Assembly: GCA_036971475.1 (NCBI GenBank)
Contig: JBAIZL010000001.1
Span: forward strand, 104,335,350 to 104,399,349
Source: Prosapia bicincta
Lineage: Eukaryota; Arthropoda; Insecta; Hemiptera; Cercopidae
Direction: 5' to 3'
Length of the DNA: 64,000 bases
Below the pieces are notes generated by a model. It did not search any database. It saw nothing but the letters and a program-made list of their open reading frames with translations, and was not told the origin of the DNA. Made by a program: the position numbers and the translations under genes. Below are positions 11,301-23,560 of the stretch, in pieces. Each line of letters starts with the position of its first letter. Position 1 is the first letter of the stretch.

Positions 11301-12085
11301 TGCATAGAAAACCAGTGTAATAAAGTAAGGTTAGTTTTTTTTTCAAAAACATTTTTTCTCAGTGATCAAATTGATTTCTCACTCCAAATTCTTGAAGCCT
11401 TGTCACCTCGTAAAATTTTTAAATCCTATAATTTCATATATAGCTGTTTTTTTACAAACAACAATTGTTATAGAAATGTCAAAAACAAAATAATATATAA
11501 TAACAAAAGGTTTATGAAAACAGTGAAGTTTAGTATAAGCAATTAATATTAAATGCAACTTACACGATTAATAGCAGGAGCCATTTAATTATATCACATT
11601 AATGTGTGTTGAATTTCATCATAAAATTACGTACATAAAATAATAAACATATACTCCACTGCTAACAGGGAAAATAATTTCAAGTTAACTGTCTTGAGAA
11701 ATGTAGTAGCAGCCAGTTAACGGTTACCGGTTAAGTTGGAACGTTGGAACTGGTCTTTAAAGTGAAGTTAAGCGTTAATTGAAAAGATCCAGGAAGTGTC
11801 TTGTGTTTCCTGTCCAGTTTCAGCTTTTTTTTTTTTTTTTAATAACAAATTAACTTCACCCTAATATACATTTACCTGTTTCGAAAAAAAAATATAATAA
11901 CCCGTCATAACGTAATACATGAATTACATGAATAACTAGTTAATATTGAGAATCTATGTTATAAAAGTACAAACTGTTAATAAACAATAATAATCTCCAT
12001 ATTTTTTTTAATGAATTAGCTCAATAAATTGAGGTTCCAAATATTAATTATTTCTGATGTACAGTAAAATATTCCCAGGATTGTT
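11300..12085. other. AT-rich stretch without recognisable genes
   Basis: I see only a short T-run at about 11826-11842 and low-complexity AT sequence. There is no supported open frame. Confidence 0.5.
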
Positions 12086-12087
12086 AG

Positions 12088-12375
12088 ATTTAAGTTTGGT
12101 GTAGATCAGTTTACAGTGCTCCGCCCTAGAGGCCTAGGATGGTTCAAAAACCGTTGTATATATGGATGTGTGTGGTACGTATCTTATGGACGCCTAAACC
12201 GCTGAACAGAATTTAATGAAATTTAAAGGAATTGTTAACATATTCACTGGATAGTTCTTGGGAAGTTTGGTGTAGATCCTTTAACGGGGCATCACCCCAG
12301 AGGCTTAGAATGGTTCAGTGTACAGCCTTCCGTAAATCTATTGTTAAAATGTATATCTATACTAGCGTTACTAAA
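12088..12375 (+). repeat. Helentron-like dispersed repeat with internal duplication
   Basis: Two related blocks about 165 bases apart share GTTTGGTGTAGATC and AGAGGC(C/T)TAG(A/G)ATGGTTCA. The intervening text (CGCCTAAACCGCTGAACAG) is the kind often seen at 5' parts of Helitron or Helentron repeats in arthropods. Family membership is from memory and unverified. Confidence 0.4.
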
Positions 12376-12439
12376 ATTAATTTTAATAAATTATAAACAT
12401 TATGTAAGAATAAAAATACATTATTAATTATTTTAAACT

Positions 12440-12530
12440 ATTTATAATTCTTGAACTTTGTAGTCCGTTACGTTCGGCGAATCTTATTAATCACTTAAAC
12501 AATAGTTTATGGCTATCCGAACTTTATAAT
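12440..12530 (+). repeat. PLE family A terminus, isolated copy
   Basis: GTCCGTTACGTTCGGCGAAT and TAGTTTATGGCTATCCGAAC match the terminus at 5360-5440 and, reversed, 10660-10745. No PLE coding sequence follows. Confidence 0.75.
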
Positions 12531-13460
12531 TTATTGTATTTTATTGATGAATCATTAAATTTATTTATCCTGAATTTTATTTATAATTGTTAAATTCTAT
12601 GTACTATTATTCCAATCATACTTATTGATATTAAAAGTAATATCGCCGGTAATATTCTTGCGAAATATGAATCAACCAAAGCTGTGTAACGGTACCAGAT
12701 TTACCACAAAAAAACTGACATCCAACTTAATCCAGGCAGAAATCAGAGGTGGCTAGTTCAAAAGATAGATGGTCCTAATTTTATGAATACCGATAATTTC
12801 AACAGATCTACCTATTGATTTCAAACGACTACAATTTCCTTTGGGACTTGGATTCGCAATAACCATAAACATCCCGGCAAGCTGGCCTGAGCAACCGGGC
12901 GGGTCCACAGGTGGCGGATAGTGGGACGGCCTACAGAAATGTAGGTTACCTGTGAATAAGAATTCCGGAAGGTTTCTGAATATGCAGGCCTGGACCAAGG
13001 CTATGGTTCAAAGGTGAGGAATTATCCCTCCTCGTCAGTCTACCGGTTGGGGACGGTAGAAATAACTGCTCTGACTGGGGAGACTGGGGTAGTTGGGAAT
13101 TAAGTCCTCACAATGCTACTCTCACCTCCCGGGTGAACCAAGGGCAATGCGACAGTGAAGTATGGGCGGGAAACTACCCTAACGACACAGTTGTAAAAAA
13201 GAGAGTAAAGCAGGCTGTTCGCTTCATGAGCAACAGTTAATAATGTCCTGAACTTGGGGTGTGCTTCAAGGTCAGTGACTGAATACCCAATCCAAGGTGG
13301 AAGGCATCGTGCCGAAGGATGAATGGCTGCAGGGTATAAAATGCAGTTGCACACGATCCCCTTGAGGAACCAGACAAAACCTCATTGTATGTTGTCTTGC
13401 CAGGGCAGTGGGGGCTCTGCTCTGGTCGACCGTTATTTCCCCCATACTCGTGGGACTTTA

Positions 13461-13685
13461 ATGGACCAAGTAAGTAAAAGAATTGATTTCGAGACTGCAC
13501 AGACAGTGGGAGCCAATGAGACGGCAAACCGTGAGTCTGTAGCAGATGTGTCAACGGCAACCATCACTGGGGGTGCGGGGGCGGCTGTCAAGCTGCCGAC
13601 TGCAGAAACCGGTGAAGTGGCTGTAGAGTTGAGCACGCTGTCTAGTCCTGGGGCTGCTCTGCGGACCCAGGCGACTGCAAATTAA
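13461..13685 (+). pseudogene. ORF1 remnant of the LINE
   Basis: An open frame with ATG at 13461 (MDQVSKRIDFETAQ) runs to 13685 and ends nine bases before the ORF2 ATG. At about 75 codons from this start (120 from an upstream ATG at 13323) it is far shorter than a typical LINE ORF1, and it lacks CCHC zinc knuckles. The product is Ala/Thr/Gly-rich. Either most of ORF1 has been deleted or this is not the true ORF1. Confidence 0.5.
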
Positions 13686-13693
13686 GCAGAACA

Positions 13694-16600
13694 ATGATCA
13701 AGATCCTCCAAGTGAACCTACAGCATAGCAGGGCGGCGAGTGCTGTCGTGTGTAGGATGCTGGACAGGGGAGAGGTGGACTTGGTTCTCATCCAGGAGCC
13801 ATGAATTTCTGGAGGACGAATATGCGGGATGGCGACATCTGGAGGTAAGTTGTTGTACGATAAGGACTCCGGTGTTCCCAGGACGTGTATCCTGGTTAGG
13901 AGGGGGTTGAGTGCTTTTGTACTAACGGACTTCTGCTGCAGGGACTTAATAGCAGTGACGGTGAAACTGCGGGCGGAGGGGAGGATGAAGAGGCTGAACC
14001 TTGCCACGGCATATCTCCCCTTTGACTACGCGGGGGCTCTACCAACACAAGAGCTGAGGAGGCTGGTCGAGCACTGCGGGGCTGTGGATGAGGAGCTGCT
14101 GGTGGGGATGGATGCTAACTCCCATCACACTTCGTTGGGAAGTACAGGTACCAACACTAGAGGTGAGGAACTTTTAGCTTATCTTAGCTCTAAGAATTTA
14201 CTAGTCTTAAATCAGGGGGAAGAGCCGACGTTTGTCACTAGGGCCATACAGGAGGTCCTGGACATTACGGTGGCATCGAACCAGACGGCTAGGTATGTAC
14301 TAAACTGGCATGTGTCGGATGAACCATCTTCTTCTGACCACAGACATATTAGGTATGATATCTCTCTAAATACAGCCATGCTTCGGCCAACCAGGGATCC
14401 AAGAAGAACAGACTGGGCCTCCTACAGGAGGGACCTGGGAGTTCGGATTGAGGAGGCTGGATTGGAGTATGGTGGGAGGAGAGAGCTAGAAGACTCTGCC
14501 GCATTGGTTGGCGAGGCTATAGTAGAATCCTTTACTGATAACTGCCCTCTTAGTGAGGGGAGAAAAGTAGGGGATCCGTCATGGTGGAGCAAGAAGCTAG
14601 CCAAACTTTGGAAGACCACCAGGAGACTCTTTAATAGAGCAAAAAAGAACGGGGAGGGGGACCAGTATAGGAACACACTAACCGAATACAACAGGGCAAT
14701 TAGAGAAGCACGCAGGAAGTCCTGGAAGGAGTTTTGTCAAGAGATTGACAAAACTCGGGAAGGGGCACGACTGCATAAAGTGCTATCTAAGGACCCAGTT
14801 AACCCGGTGGGGATGCTAAGAACCCCACTGGGAAATATAACAAAAACTGCAGGGGAAACTGTGGAAGAATTAATCAGAACACATTTCCCTTCCAGTACCC
14901 TGAAGAAACTTGGGGGAGCAGACACTGAACCAGTTGCCAAACTCTCCACAAGACGTGGTAAGAGGGAGGACTGGGAAGTGGCAAGGAGGATAGTAACTCC
15001 ACAAAGGGTAAGATGGGCTATTGGCACATTTAAACCCTACAAATCTCCAGGTCCAGATGGGATCTATCCTGTGCTGCTGCAGCAGGGAATGGATTTGCTG
15101 GTACTGGTACTTACTAAATTATACAGGCTAAGCATTGCTTTAGGGCATGTGCCGGCAGCCTGGAAAGCTAGTAAGGTGGTCTTTATACCTAAGCCCACCG
15201 GCAACGAATCGGAAGGGAAAGGATACAGACCTATTACACTCATGTCCTTTGTTCTTAAGGGACTTGAAAAACTGGTTGATAGGCATATTAGGGGGGGGTG
15301 CTTTGGCCATAAAACCACTGCATTGGAACCAGTATGCTTATCAACCGGGGAAATCCTGCGAGGGAGCCCTCCATCAAGTGGTTGGTAGGATTGAGCAAAT
15401 GATCGCCAAGAAAGGTTGTGCCATAGGCGCCTTCCTCGACATTGAAGGGGCTTTCAATAACCCCTCAGTGGAGACGATGGTAAGTGGTGCAAGACGTCAT
15501 GGAGTGAATGCAACCACTTGTGGTTGGATAAGTTCCATGTTAACAAACAGAAGTATTTCTGTAGAGGTGGCAGGGGAGGTCAGAAGGGCGGAGACAAGTC
15601 TGGGCTGTGCACAGGGGGGGGGGGTTCTCTCTCCTCTGTTGTGGTGCCTAGTGGTTGACAACCTTATTGAACTCCTGAATGAACAGGGGTACTTCTGTCT
15701 AGGATATGCGGACGACATAGTTGTTTTGATCCTGGGCAGATTCCCTGATACAGTCCTTGAGGTAATCAGAAATCCTCTACGACTGATTGAAGAGTGGTGT
15801 AAAAAGGAGAACCTTAGGGTAAATCCAAAAAAGACTGCTCCCATTAACTTCACCAGACAGCGAAAAGATCTGACGACCAGGATGCCCCGCTTGTTTGGTG
15901 AATACCTTGAGTTTGTAGGGGAGGTGAAGTACCTGGGAGTTACTCTGGACAGGAAACTCACCTGGAACCCACATCTTGAGAGGACAGTTAACAAGGCCAA
16001 AAGGGCACTGATGACTGTGAGAAGAATGGTGGGTAAGAAATGGGGACTGAAGCCATCAATGATGCACTGGATGTATCTGAGGGTGATAAGACCTATGATT
16101 ACCTATGGAGCTCTGGTGTGGTGGACAAAGGCCAACCAGGCACAGACAAGAGCTAAACTGAGCTCTATCCAGAGATTGGCCTGTCTGTGCACACTGGGAG
16201 CGATGTCAACTACACCAGGTGCAGCAATGGAAGTAATGCTTAACCTCCCTCCCCTTGAGCTTGTACTTAGGGGAGAGGCGAGGCTGGCGGCATGGAGATT
16301 GCGCAACTCGAGCAACTGGGCTAACCTCCCAGATGTCTCGGGACATATGAGTATCGAGTGCGTGGTCAAAGAACCCGTCTTGGAAATGGGCAGCGACCAC
16401 ATTACTCGAATGTTTGCACTTGACCAGGTCCACCAAACTATGATGGAATGGTCAGGGACACTAACATCGGGAGCTCAGATCTGGTACACAGATGGCTCCA
16501 GGATGGACTTCGGCACTGGAGCGGGGGTGTATTGTAAAAACCCAAGGGTAGAACTAGTTTTTTCCTTGGGGAGGCATACCTCTGTCTTTCAGGCCGAAGT

Positions 16601-17312
16601 ATATGCTATAAATGCCTGATTGGGAGAGATAGCGAGAAGGGAAACACACGGGACCCGGATTGCTATTTTCTCCGACAGTCAGGCAGCAATAAAGGCACTA
16701 AACGGACACGTGGTCACCTCGGCCATAGTCAGGGAGTGCCTAATTAACCTACAAGCTCTGGCAAGGCACAATCAAATCATGATAGGTTGGGTGCCAGGGC
16801 ATAGGGGAATACTTGGAAATGAAGCCGCAGATGCACTGGCCAGGGAGGGGTCTTCGACTCCCCTGATTGGACCGGAGCCTGCGGTAGGTATTTCCAAATC
16901 CATGGTCAAGATGGCAGTGCGAAGGTGGATGGCTGAAAGACACTGTGAGCACTGGATCAGGGCTGAAGGGATGAGACACAGTAAGCTAACCCTTAGAAAA
17001 CCTTCCTTGGGGCTGCAGAAGAGTCTCATCTATCTGTCTAGGCAGGAATTGAGGATAGCCACAGGTCTACTCACGGGACACTGTGGACTAAGGAAACATT
17101 TGCATAAAATGGGTATCTACAAAGATGAACCAGTGTGCAGATTATGCGGGCAGGAACTGGAGACTGCCACACACATTATTTACAGATGTGAAGTACTTGC
17201 TGAGAGGCGCTTCAACCTCTTTGGTGATGGAACGGCTTTGGTGGATGCTGAAGGTAAAACTATAGTCAGGAAACTCCTAAACCTGGTAAGAGGGAAGGGG
17301 CTATTTGACTAG
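13694..17312 (+). pseudogene. LINE ORF2: endonuclease - reverse transcriptase - RNase H, three lesions
   Basis: The ATG at 13694 opens with the APE endonuclease start (IKILQVNLQHSR). TGA at 13802-13804 replaces the Trp expected after LIQEP. Endonuclease motifs follow (MDANSHH, SSSDHRHI), then the RT fingers (KSPGPDGIYP, YRPITLMS). A G-run at 15291-15298 has 8 G where 7 would keep the frame. Beyond it the palm continues (FLDIEGAFNN, CAQGGGVLSPLLW, YADD at 15705-15716). The RNase H domain has YTDGS, then TGA at 16617-16619, then FSDSQAAIKAL and VPGHRGILGNEAADALA. The C-terminus keeps CRLCGQELETATHIIYRC, a CCHC-type knuckle. Total is about 1,205 codons, normal for the group. With only three lesions, this copy died recently. 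Confidence 0.93.
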
Positions 17313-17399
17313 ATCAGGGAGGTAAGTACAATATACCTTAAGGTAGCAGTGCTTCGGGCAATTCAAACCCGCTCCCAAGTTAAAAAAAAAAAAAAAAAC

Positions 17400-18770
17400 C
17401 ATAAAAATGACAAAAGTACAATCATTGACCTTTGCTGGATTAAATTTTGATCATTCCAGCTTTTACCATGGATTATATGTTGTATTCTCACATGTTGGGA
17501 TACCTAAAATTTATATGTTTATACGCCTAATGAAATGAAGAAAAACATTGTTTATCCTCTTGCATTTGGAGTTTATTAAATATAATTATTTAGATGTTTA
17601 ATATGCTTTTCTTATTGCAAAAATTATGATTTTGGGCGCAGCAACGTGCGCCGGGTAACACTAGTAATAAATAGTTTTAAACAACTTTTAAAATACGATT
17701 GCATTTATTACTTAGTTAATTTAAATTTTCCAAAATATCTGTTGCTCTTCTGCAAATAATATAAAAACCATTTTTAAAGTTTATAAATATTATAGTGCAT
17801 TAGTTATTTTAAACAACGGCTTCACGCCGTATCCGTTGCAAATAAACTGTTAACGGTTACATACATACATACATCCCTAGACGGTTCCGAGTCGGAGTTT
17901 TCTCATCTGTATCTAGTTTACTGTTAGTTAATCAAATTATTTGTTTATTATATGTGTATAATGTACTAGTGTGTATGACAGCCTAGTTTCATTTGTTTTA
18001 CAGATTATTATAATATATCGAGTGAAACAGCAGTATTAATAATATTGACCCAAGGGAAAGATAGCCAACATAGGTTTGAGTGTTGCTGTGTTGGACGTTT
18101 TTCTGTGTGGTAAGGTTTAAGTTGAACATTAAGTTTAACATTTAAGTTTTCGATTAATGTTCATGTGTTTTTCCTTCTTTGCGTATATTGGCAATTTGTA
18201 ACAGGCACTTTCCATCTATAATTAATTAGGAAGGTCTTTTTAGGAACTTGAATTTTCCCATTATTTTTGCAGGTCTCAACTCGGGATTAGTCAAGTTATT
18301 AAACGGGACCTAACATAAATGGTTGGTGTAAAAGAATTTTTTGAGTTTAGGAAAGGCAGAAAAATGTACTTGAATGTATGCCAGATGGTACTATATAATT
18401 GAACATTTGATTGTTATATTCTGTCAGTGATATCTTAAACAATATTTGAGAATACGTTATCATGTATTTTATTGATGATATTGCTGTAGGGATCTCATTT
18501 TTAGACAATTGGAATGATATTGTTATGAAATAGATATCATTCTTGATACATTAACTGACTAGTTAGTATATAATATTCTTTTAATCTTGGTAAAGCCAGT
18601 TTAGTTATCGAGATAGTCTTCCTGAAGAGGTAGAGGTTAAAATTAAACAAAAATCTATAAAGGGAGTCGATGTTTGCAATTATTTAAGAATTTGGTATTT
18701 ATTTCCCGTTCCCACGTAATCGATTTTTGCAAAAACATTTATATCCGACAATGCAGAAAGTCATTAGTAA
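17400..18770. other. AT-rich stretch with a Helentron-like 3' end
   Basis: At about 17633-17668 the text GGGCGCAGCAACGTGCGCCG, then GGTAACACTAGTAAT, resembles the GC-rich 3' tip of Helentron-like repeats. It may be the partner of the repeat at 12088, split by the LINE. A short TACA run lies at about 17860-17875. There is no supported gene. Confidence 0.35.
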
Positions 18771-18774
18771 CACG

Positions 18775-18975
18775 AAATAAATTATAAAAACCTTTGCTCA
18801 CGCCCCAAAAATTAAAAATTTTGGAAAATAGCAATTCCTTCCCTTTCCAGGGCAAACCTAGAATGTTACAAATTCAACGTTTTGGCTTTATTTTTGTTGA
18901 TGTAGTAAATTGCAAAATGACTCAAAATATAATTATATGTGCTGGTGACTCACAAAAAATTACAAATTTTGAAAA
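18775..18975 (+). repeat. Dispersed repeat, copy 2
   Basis: Diverged copy of 11105-11300, with the same ordered blocks (AAATTTTGGAAAATAGCAAT, GTTACAAATTCAACGTTTTG). Confidence 0.65.
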
Positions 18976-19502
18976 AAATCATCTTTGACTTTTCAACCTA
19001 ACACTGCTTTCCGTGGTTAGTTCTATAGTTTTCAGGCCAAAGTTAGAAATGAAAAGTGTGTAAATGTTCGATGCAATATTTTCTTTTTTGTGCATGGAAT
19101 ATGGTATTTTTCTCTACATACCTAACTCTTGGAAAATACGAGAGTTTATTATTTTGTTAGTATTAATTTTTTTTTTCTGACAGGGCTTATTGCTAATTCT
19201 CCATTATACTTTACATTCATAACAAAATTGTAAATTCAAATATTGTTAAGGTAACGTCCTTAGCATGTCTAGTTGATGAATTGGACCTTACTGCGGCGGA
19301 AGGTTAGGAAGAAGTGAACCTTGCTGGTACCTAATTGGTCATATAGTGTAAGAGAAATGGCGAGAGTGTTAATGATATATCTTGAATCTAACAGACCAAG
19401 TGTAATTGTAGTAATTTCATCCGAAGATAATTGCTGTGTGATTGAAATGTACATCAGGACGTAAATAAAAAGTTTTTATGGTTTTTTGAGTTTTTATTTA
19501 TT
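18976..19502. other. Unassigned stretch
   Basis: AT-rich. No gene or repeat is recognised. Confidence 0.4.
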
Positions 19503-20547
19503 AAAAATAGGGTAATTATTCCGACGTCCGACTACCGCTATTTTCTTGAAATTGTTTTACTTTTCTTATGTATTTTTACGCCCTAGACACGAATCCAACA
19601 TTAATTTTTGTCGCTGACGCCGTTTTTTTAAAATATACTTTAAAAAACATAACCTAAACTAACCTTTATTGACGTACGACTAACGTTAATTTCGTGAATT
19701 TGTTTCTACTTTTCTTATGTATTTTCACGTTTTTACATATGTACGTTCCTTACGTTTTTAAGTATTTTTGTGAAAGTTACTTTATTTCACATTTTAAATG
19801 TTAAATTGTAATGACATGTAGGCCTATAGCGTGAACCGAGCGCGCAGTAGCTACAGCGCACTGCACTACGTTTAGATCTGTAATTACTATATACCTACAA
19901 AGTATCCAGTCAGGATAGATTTGGTAATAATTTTATTCAGAATTACTATCTATTTTTATTAAATTATAACCAAATCTATCCTGACTTGATACTTCATAGG
20001 TATATTTTAATGTAGGTATATAGTAATGTTGTATAAAACTATAACCAAATCTATCCTGACTTGATACTTCATAGGTATATTTTAATGTAAGTATATAGTA
20101 ATGCTGTATAAAACTATAACTAAATCTATCCTAAGTGATTACTTCGTAGGTATATTTCAATATAGTAGATAGTAAAATTGAATATAATTATAACGGTAGT
20201 CGCACGTCAGAACGTACGTCAATAAGGTTATTTTTTTAAAGTATATTAAGAAAAAACGGCGTCAGCGACAATAATTAATGTTGGATTCGTGTCTAGGACA
20301 TAAAAATACATAAGAAAAGTAATAAAAATTCACGAAAATAGCGGTAGTCGCACGTCGGAACAGCGGTAGTAGCACGTCGGAACGTACATCAATAAAGGTT
20401 ATGTTTTTTAAGTATATTTTAAAAAAACGGCGTCAGCGACAAAAAATAATGTTGGATTCGTGTCTAGGAGGTAAAAATACATAAGGAAAGTAAAAAAAGT
20501 TCACGAAAATAGTGGTAGTCGCACGTCGGAATAATTACCAAAAATAG
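19503..20547. mobile_element. MITE with ~180-bp terminal inverted repeats and 8-bp target duplication
   Basis: The element runs 19511-20539. It starts GGTAATTATTCCGACGT and ends with its reverse complement. The flanks are AAAAATAG at 19503-19510 and again at 20540-20547, an 8-bp target duplication. The inverted repeats extend about 180 bases (shared GACACGAATCCAACATTA, GTCGCTGACGCCGTTTTT). The right end is doubled: an extra inner copy lies at about 20190-20345. There is no transposase. Eight-base duplications are known for hAT, P and Merlin elements, but the tip does not start like a typical hAT. Confidence 0.88.
19966..20188 (+). repeat. Three tandem 75-bp units inside the MITE
   Basis: Units start at 19966, 20041 and 20116 (ATAACCAAATCTATCCTGAC). 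The third is more diverged. An inverted half-unit (about 19888-19935) precedes them, so the block can also fold. Confidence 0.85.
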
Positions 20548-20707
20548 AAAAATTAACACATTTTTCTGAAAAACTTTTCAAATAATTTTATATAATGATA
20601 CTGGTAAAAAAAAACAAAATTGCTCAATATATATTAAAAATGTACAGTGTAAACATGTATTTTTTTTTTATTCAGACATTTTTAAAAATAAATATAACTA
20701 AAAATAC
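20548..20707. other. Short unassigned spacer
   Basis: AT-rich, nothing recognised. Confidence 0.3.
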
Positions 20708-21152
20708 TTGTAAATATGTTACACTTGCCTATGGTATCACTTACTTTATAATTGTCGAGGACAGCTGTTTTGGGAGATGTGTCCAACTGAGACTGTAACT
20801 GACCTCAAGGTTTTTGTATTTTAGGATGGGGTGAGATATTAGGGGGGGAGAGGTGGATGTATTTTTGTGAGTATTAGTAGTTATGATGTTGAAAAGTGTA
20901 TGTGAGTTATAATGTAATTGGGTGTTGCACACATACTCAACACCCAGTTACCTTATAACTCATATACACTTTTCAACGTCATACCTCCTAATACTCACCA
21001 AAATACACCCATATCCCCACCCTAACCTACAAAACCCTTGAGGTCAGTTACAATGTGGGTAGTTGACAATGGAACACATCTCTCGAAACAGCTGTCCTCA
21101 ACAAACATAAAGTAAGTGATACTATAGGCAAGTGTAACATGTTTACAATTGC
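20708..21152. mobile_element. PLE family B foldback: two 3' termini head to head
   Basis: The left arm (about 20708-20930) is the reverse complement of the right arm (about 20938-21152). The shared outer motif is TTACACTTGCCTAT. The right arm matches the last ~230 bases of the PLE at 55235-55465 (CCCTAACCTAC, CTTGAG(G/A)TCAGTTA, AACAAACA(T)AAAGTAAG). Both arms are truncated at about the same point of the element. Confidence 0.85.
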
Positions 21153-22500
21153 TTTTAGTTAAAAACTAGTAGTTCACATAAGATGAAATCAACAAATATA
21201 AATAAATATAAGTTTTTTTGCTGAAAATAGTAGTAAACATTTTATTCAAACAAAACCAGGACTTATGTTTTTTTCTGCTATAAAAGTATTTATATAGGAA
21301 AATTCCAATTGAGGACAATAGTCATCTGTACAACCATGAGAGTGTTGATAAACAATTTGAGTTTTTTTAATAAAATAAAGCACCATAAAATTAATGTAAT
21401 TATGTCTAGCTTTATTACATATTTAACATGTTTTTATTCAACATTTTGTGACAGTAATTACATGGAGTTTTGTTATTACAAGGGGAATGGGGTTTTGGGT
21501 TCAAAGGACCTGGTAGGGCAGGTATTTTTTTGTTGGAATATTGGTGTCTGAACTTACCATGATATATTTTGAACAAGAATAAGTTCTTGCAAAACCAAAA
21601 GCCCTGAAGATTTTAAAATAGAAGGTGTTATGTGTTTTAACAAAAATATATAAAAGGTGTAACTTGTAAAGGTAACTGCCAAAAAAATTAAGTATATGAT
21701 TTACTCTATAAAATGGTTTATATAAAATCTCTTATTATATTTATAATTATATCTCTTATCTGGTTTATATTTATATAAGAGATGAGCGTAAATTGACTTA
21801 TGGAAATAAATAATAAATATAGATTTTGTAAGTATGTATATTTATAATCTGGCATTAAAAAAAAGTTATAAACAGTTAAGTGAAATATTATAATAAATAC
21901 AAAAAGCACTAAAAGAAAGTAAAACCAAAAACTACCTAGTAGTGAAATGGAAGAGTAGTAAAGTAGTATTCAAGAACCATCCAGCAACCACTAAAACACC
22001 AGGATTAATTAAGTAAGTGAATAACACAGAGTAAAGTAACCATAGAAATAGGAAGAGAGAGAAAGTAATAGAAAATATAAAAATAACAATAAAACTGCAG
22101 TGTAGAAATTATAAATTAAAAAAAAAATAGCATCACAAAAAGGAGACAAGGCAGGTATTGAAGACTTGATTAAGTATTTTAAACAAGAGAAAAAGGAAAT
22201 GAAATAAGATAACAGAGAGTAGAAATGAACAATGCCAAATGACGAGAGGACAAGACAGAACTGATGAATACCTTTACCTCATCGTTAGGCGGTTTCAGTG
22301 AAGAAATACAAACAAGAGAGATGTAGGATAAAAGAAACACTGAAATGAAAACAGAATATGAGTTTAGAAACGAAGGTTGAAAATAATGAGGATAAAATCT
22401 ACAAGATTACTGAGAGCATTGGGAGAGAGACAAGGGATATTTGCAACATTCATCCATCCTAGGATGATTAATATAATGCTGTCACTTATAGATAGATAGA
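21153..22500. other. Stretch without a supported gene
   Basis: AT-rich. A run of AG-rich text (21900-22480) might be an old retroelement reading frame, but stops are frequent and no domain is visible. Confidence 0.4.
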
Positions 22501-22507
22501 GTTCTAA

Positions 22508-22664
22508 GGCAAGGATAATGAATCCTATGGTAAAGAAATAGCAGATATTTTAGAGGAGATTGATCAATCAATGGATTGTGATACCAAATTGAAAATTGTT
22601 GAGAAATATATGGAAGGTGTTGTTGAAGCATGGAGGAAAGCCATGATAGCAACAGGAGAAAACT
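22508..22664 (+). pseudogene. Short decayed coding remnant of unknown family
   Basis: An open stretch reads EIADILEEIDQSMD, then EKYMEGVVEAWRKA, and stops at 22662-22664. The composition looks protein-coding (alternating charged and hydrophobic residues), and further fragments follow out of frame. I do not recognise the family; a retroelement gag is one guess. Confidence 0.3.
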
Positions 22665-23021
22665 AAATGAATTAGGGAAAACTTTTAAAGCATTTTTTTT
22701 GGGAATACCGTAAACTAGAGAGAGAAAACAAACTAATCAAGGCAGATATTACCATCATAGACCACAAAATTAAATTAAATTTTATGTATCCATGATTACA
22801 AAGTAAAACATTTAGAGCTGCCATATCTAAATCATCTTATATTAAAAATAATGAATCACTTTGGGTTAATATTCTACTCAACTGCTTGGTAACTTCTAGG
22901 GAGAATATCAATGCAGCCACAAAAGATGGGAGCATGTAGATAGTCTAAACATGTTGACTCACCCCTAAAAAAGAATATGGTCCTATGATAATGGAAGTAA
23001 ATGGTCTTGAAATAAAGAGAA

Positions 23022-23560
23022 ATGTACAATACATCTAATCACCGCACACAACACAAACACGCTGCATTTAATCATATGTTACACCACCTAATCAATATAC
23101 CAATGCTACGGAAAGACTACGATGAAGAACGTAATACCACAAAATACATCGCTCAACAAAACAGCTACCAACACACGCTCATAGACAACATACTCAGGAA
23201 AATTAAACAGAAACACCATCAAACGGCCACACAGACAAACCACAAAAAATAACAAATACATATCCCTCACCTACCACAACAAAAAAACCCAAAATAGCCT
23301 CTACTTTCAAAAAACTCCATTACCAAATATCCTACAAAACAACAAACACTTTAAGACAGCACATACAACCTTTTAAAAAAGAAACTGACAAATACAAACT
23401 CTCTGGTATTTACAAATTAACTTGTAACGATTGTCCCAACTATTACATCGGCCAAATCGGCAGGTCATTCTATACACGCTTCAAAGAACACATTACCCCA
23501 AAAAAAAAACAAAAAACAAACTCTAAGTCCAGCTACACAAAACACCTAAAACACACACAC
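23022..23560 (+). pseudogene. PLE linker plus GIY-YIG endonuclease remnant (family C)
   Basis: The first open part (23022-23252) holds the linker that follows the PLE reverse transcriptase. After TAA at 23250 the frame has several stops. The endonuclease is then recognisable at about 23400-23495: SGIYKLTCNDC, YYIGQIGRSFYTRFKEHI. The CxxC within the GIY-to-YIG spacer fits Penelope endonucleases. A poly-A run (about 23499-23508) follows. There is no intact protein. Confidence 0.8.

Larger units (their letters stand above)
12740..17399 (+). mobile_element. LINE (APE-type non-LTR retrotransposon with RNase H), nearly full length
   Basis: A clear jump to higher GC begins near 12740. It ends in a poly-A tract at about 17383-17398. 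It has a 5' untranslated region, a short ORF1 remnant and a long ORF2 with endonuclease, reverse transcriptase, RNase H and a Cys/His knuckle. This order fits the I/LOA/R1 group; the exact clade needs a tree. The base composition stands out from the AT-rich surroundings, suggesting recent arrival. I could not define the target duplication or the exact 5' end. Confidence 0.92.

Noticed and set aside
13100..14007. Several - strand frames opposite the LINE
   Set aside because: Shadows of the GC-richer + strand LINE; no domain similarity.
18459..18540. YFIDDIAVGIS-like read near 18460, resembling a reverse transcriptase YxDD motif
   Set aside because: No flanking RT motifs on either side; a four-residue match in AT-rich sequence is expected by chance.
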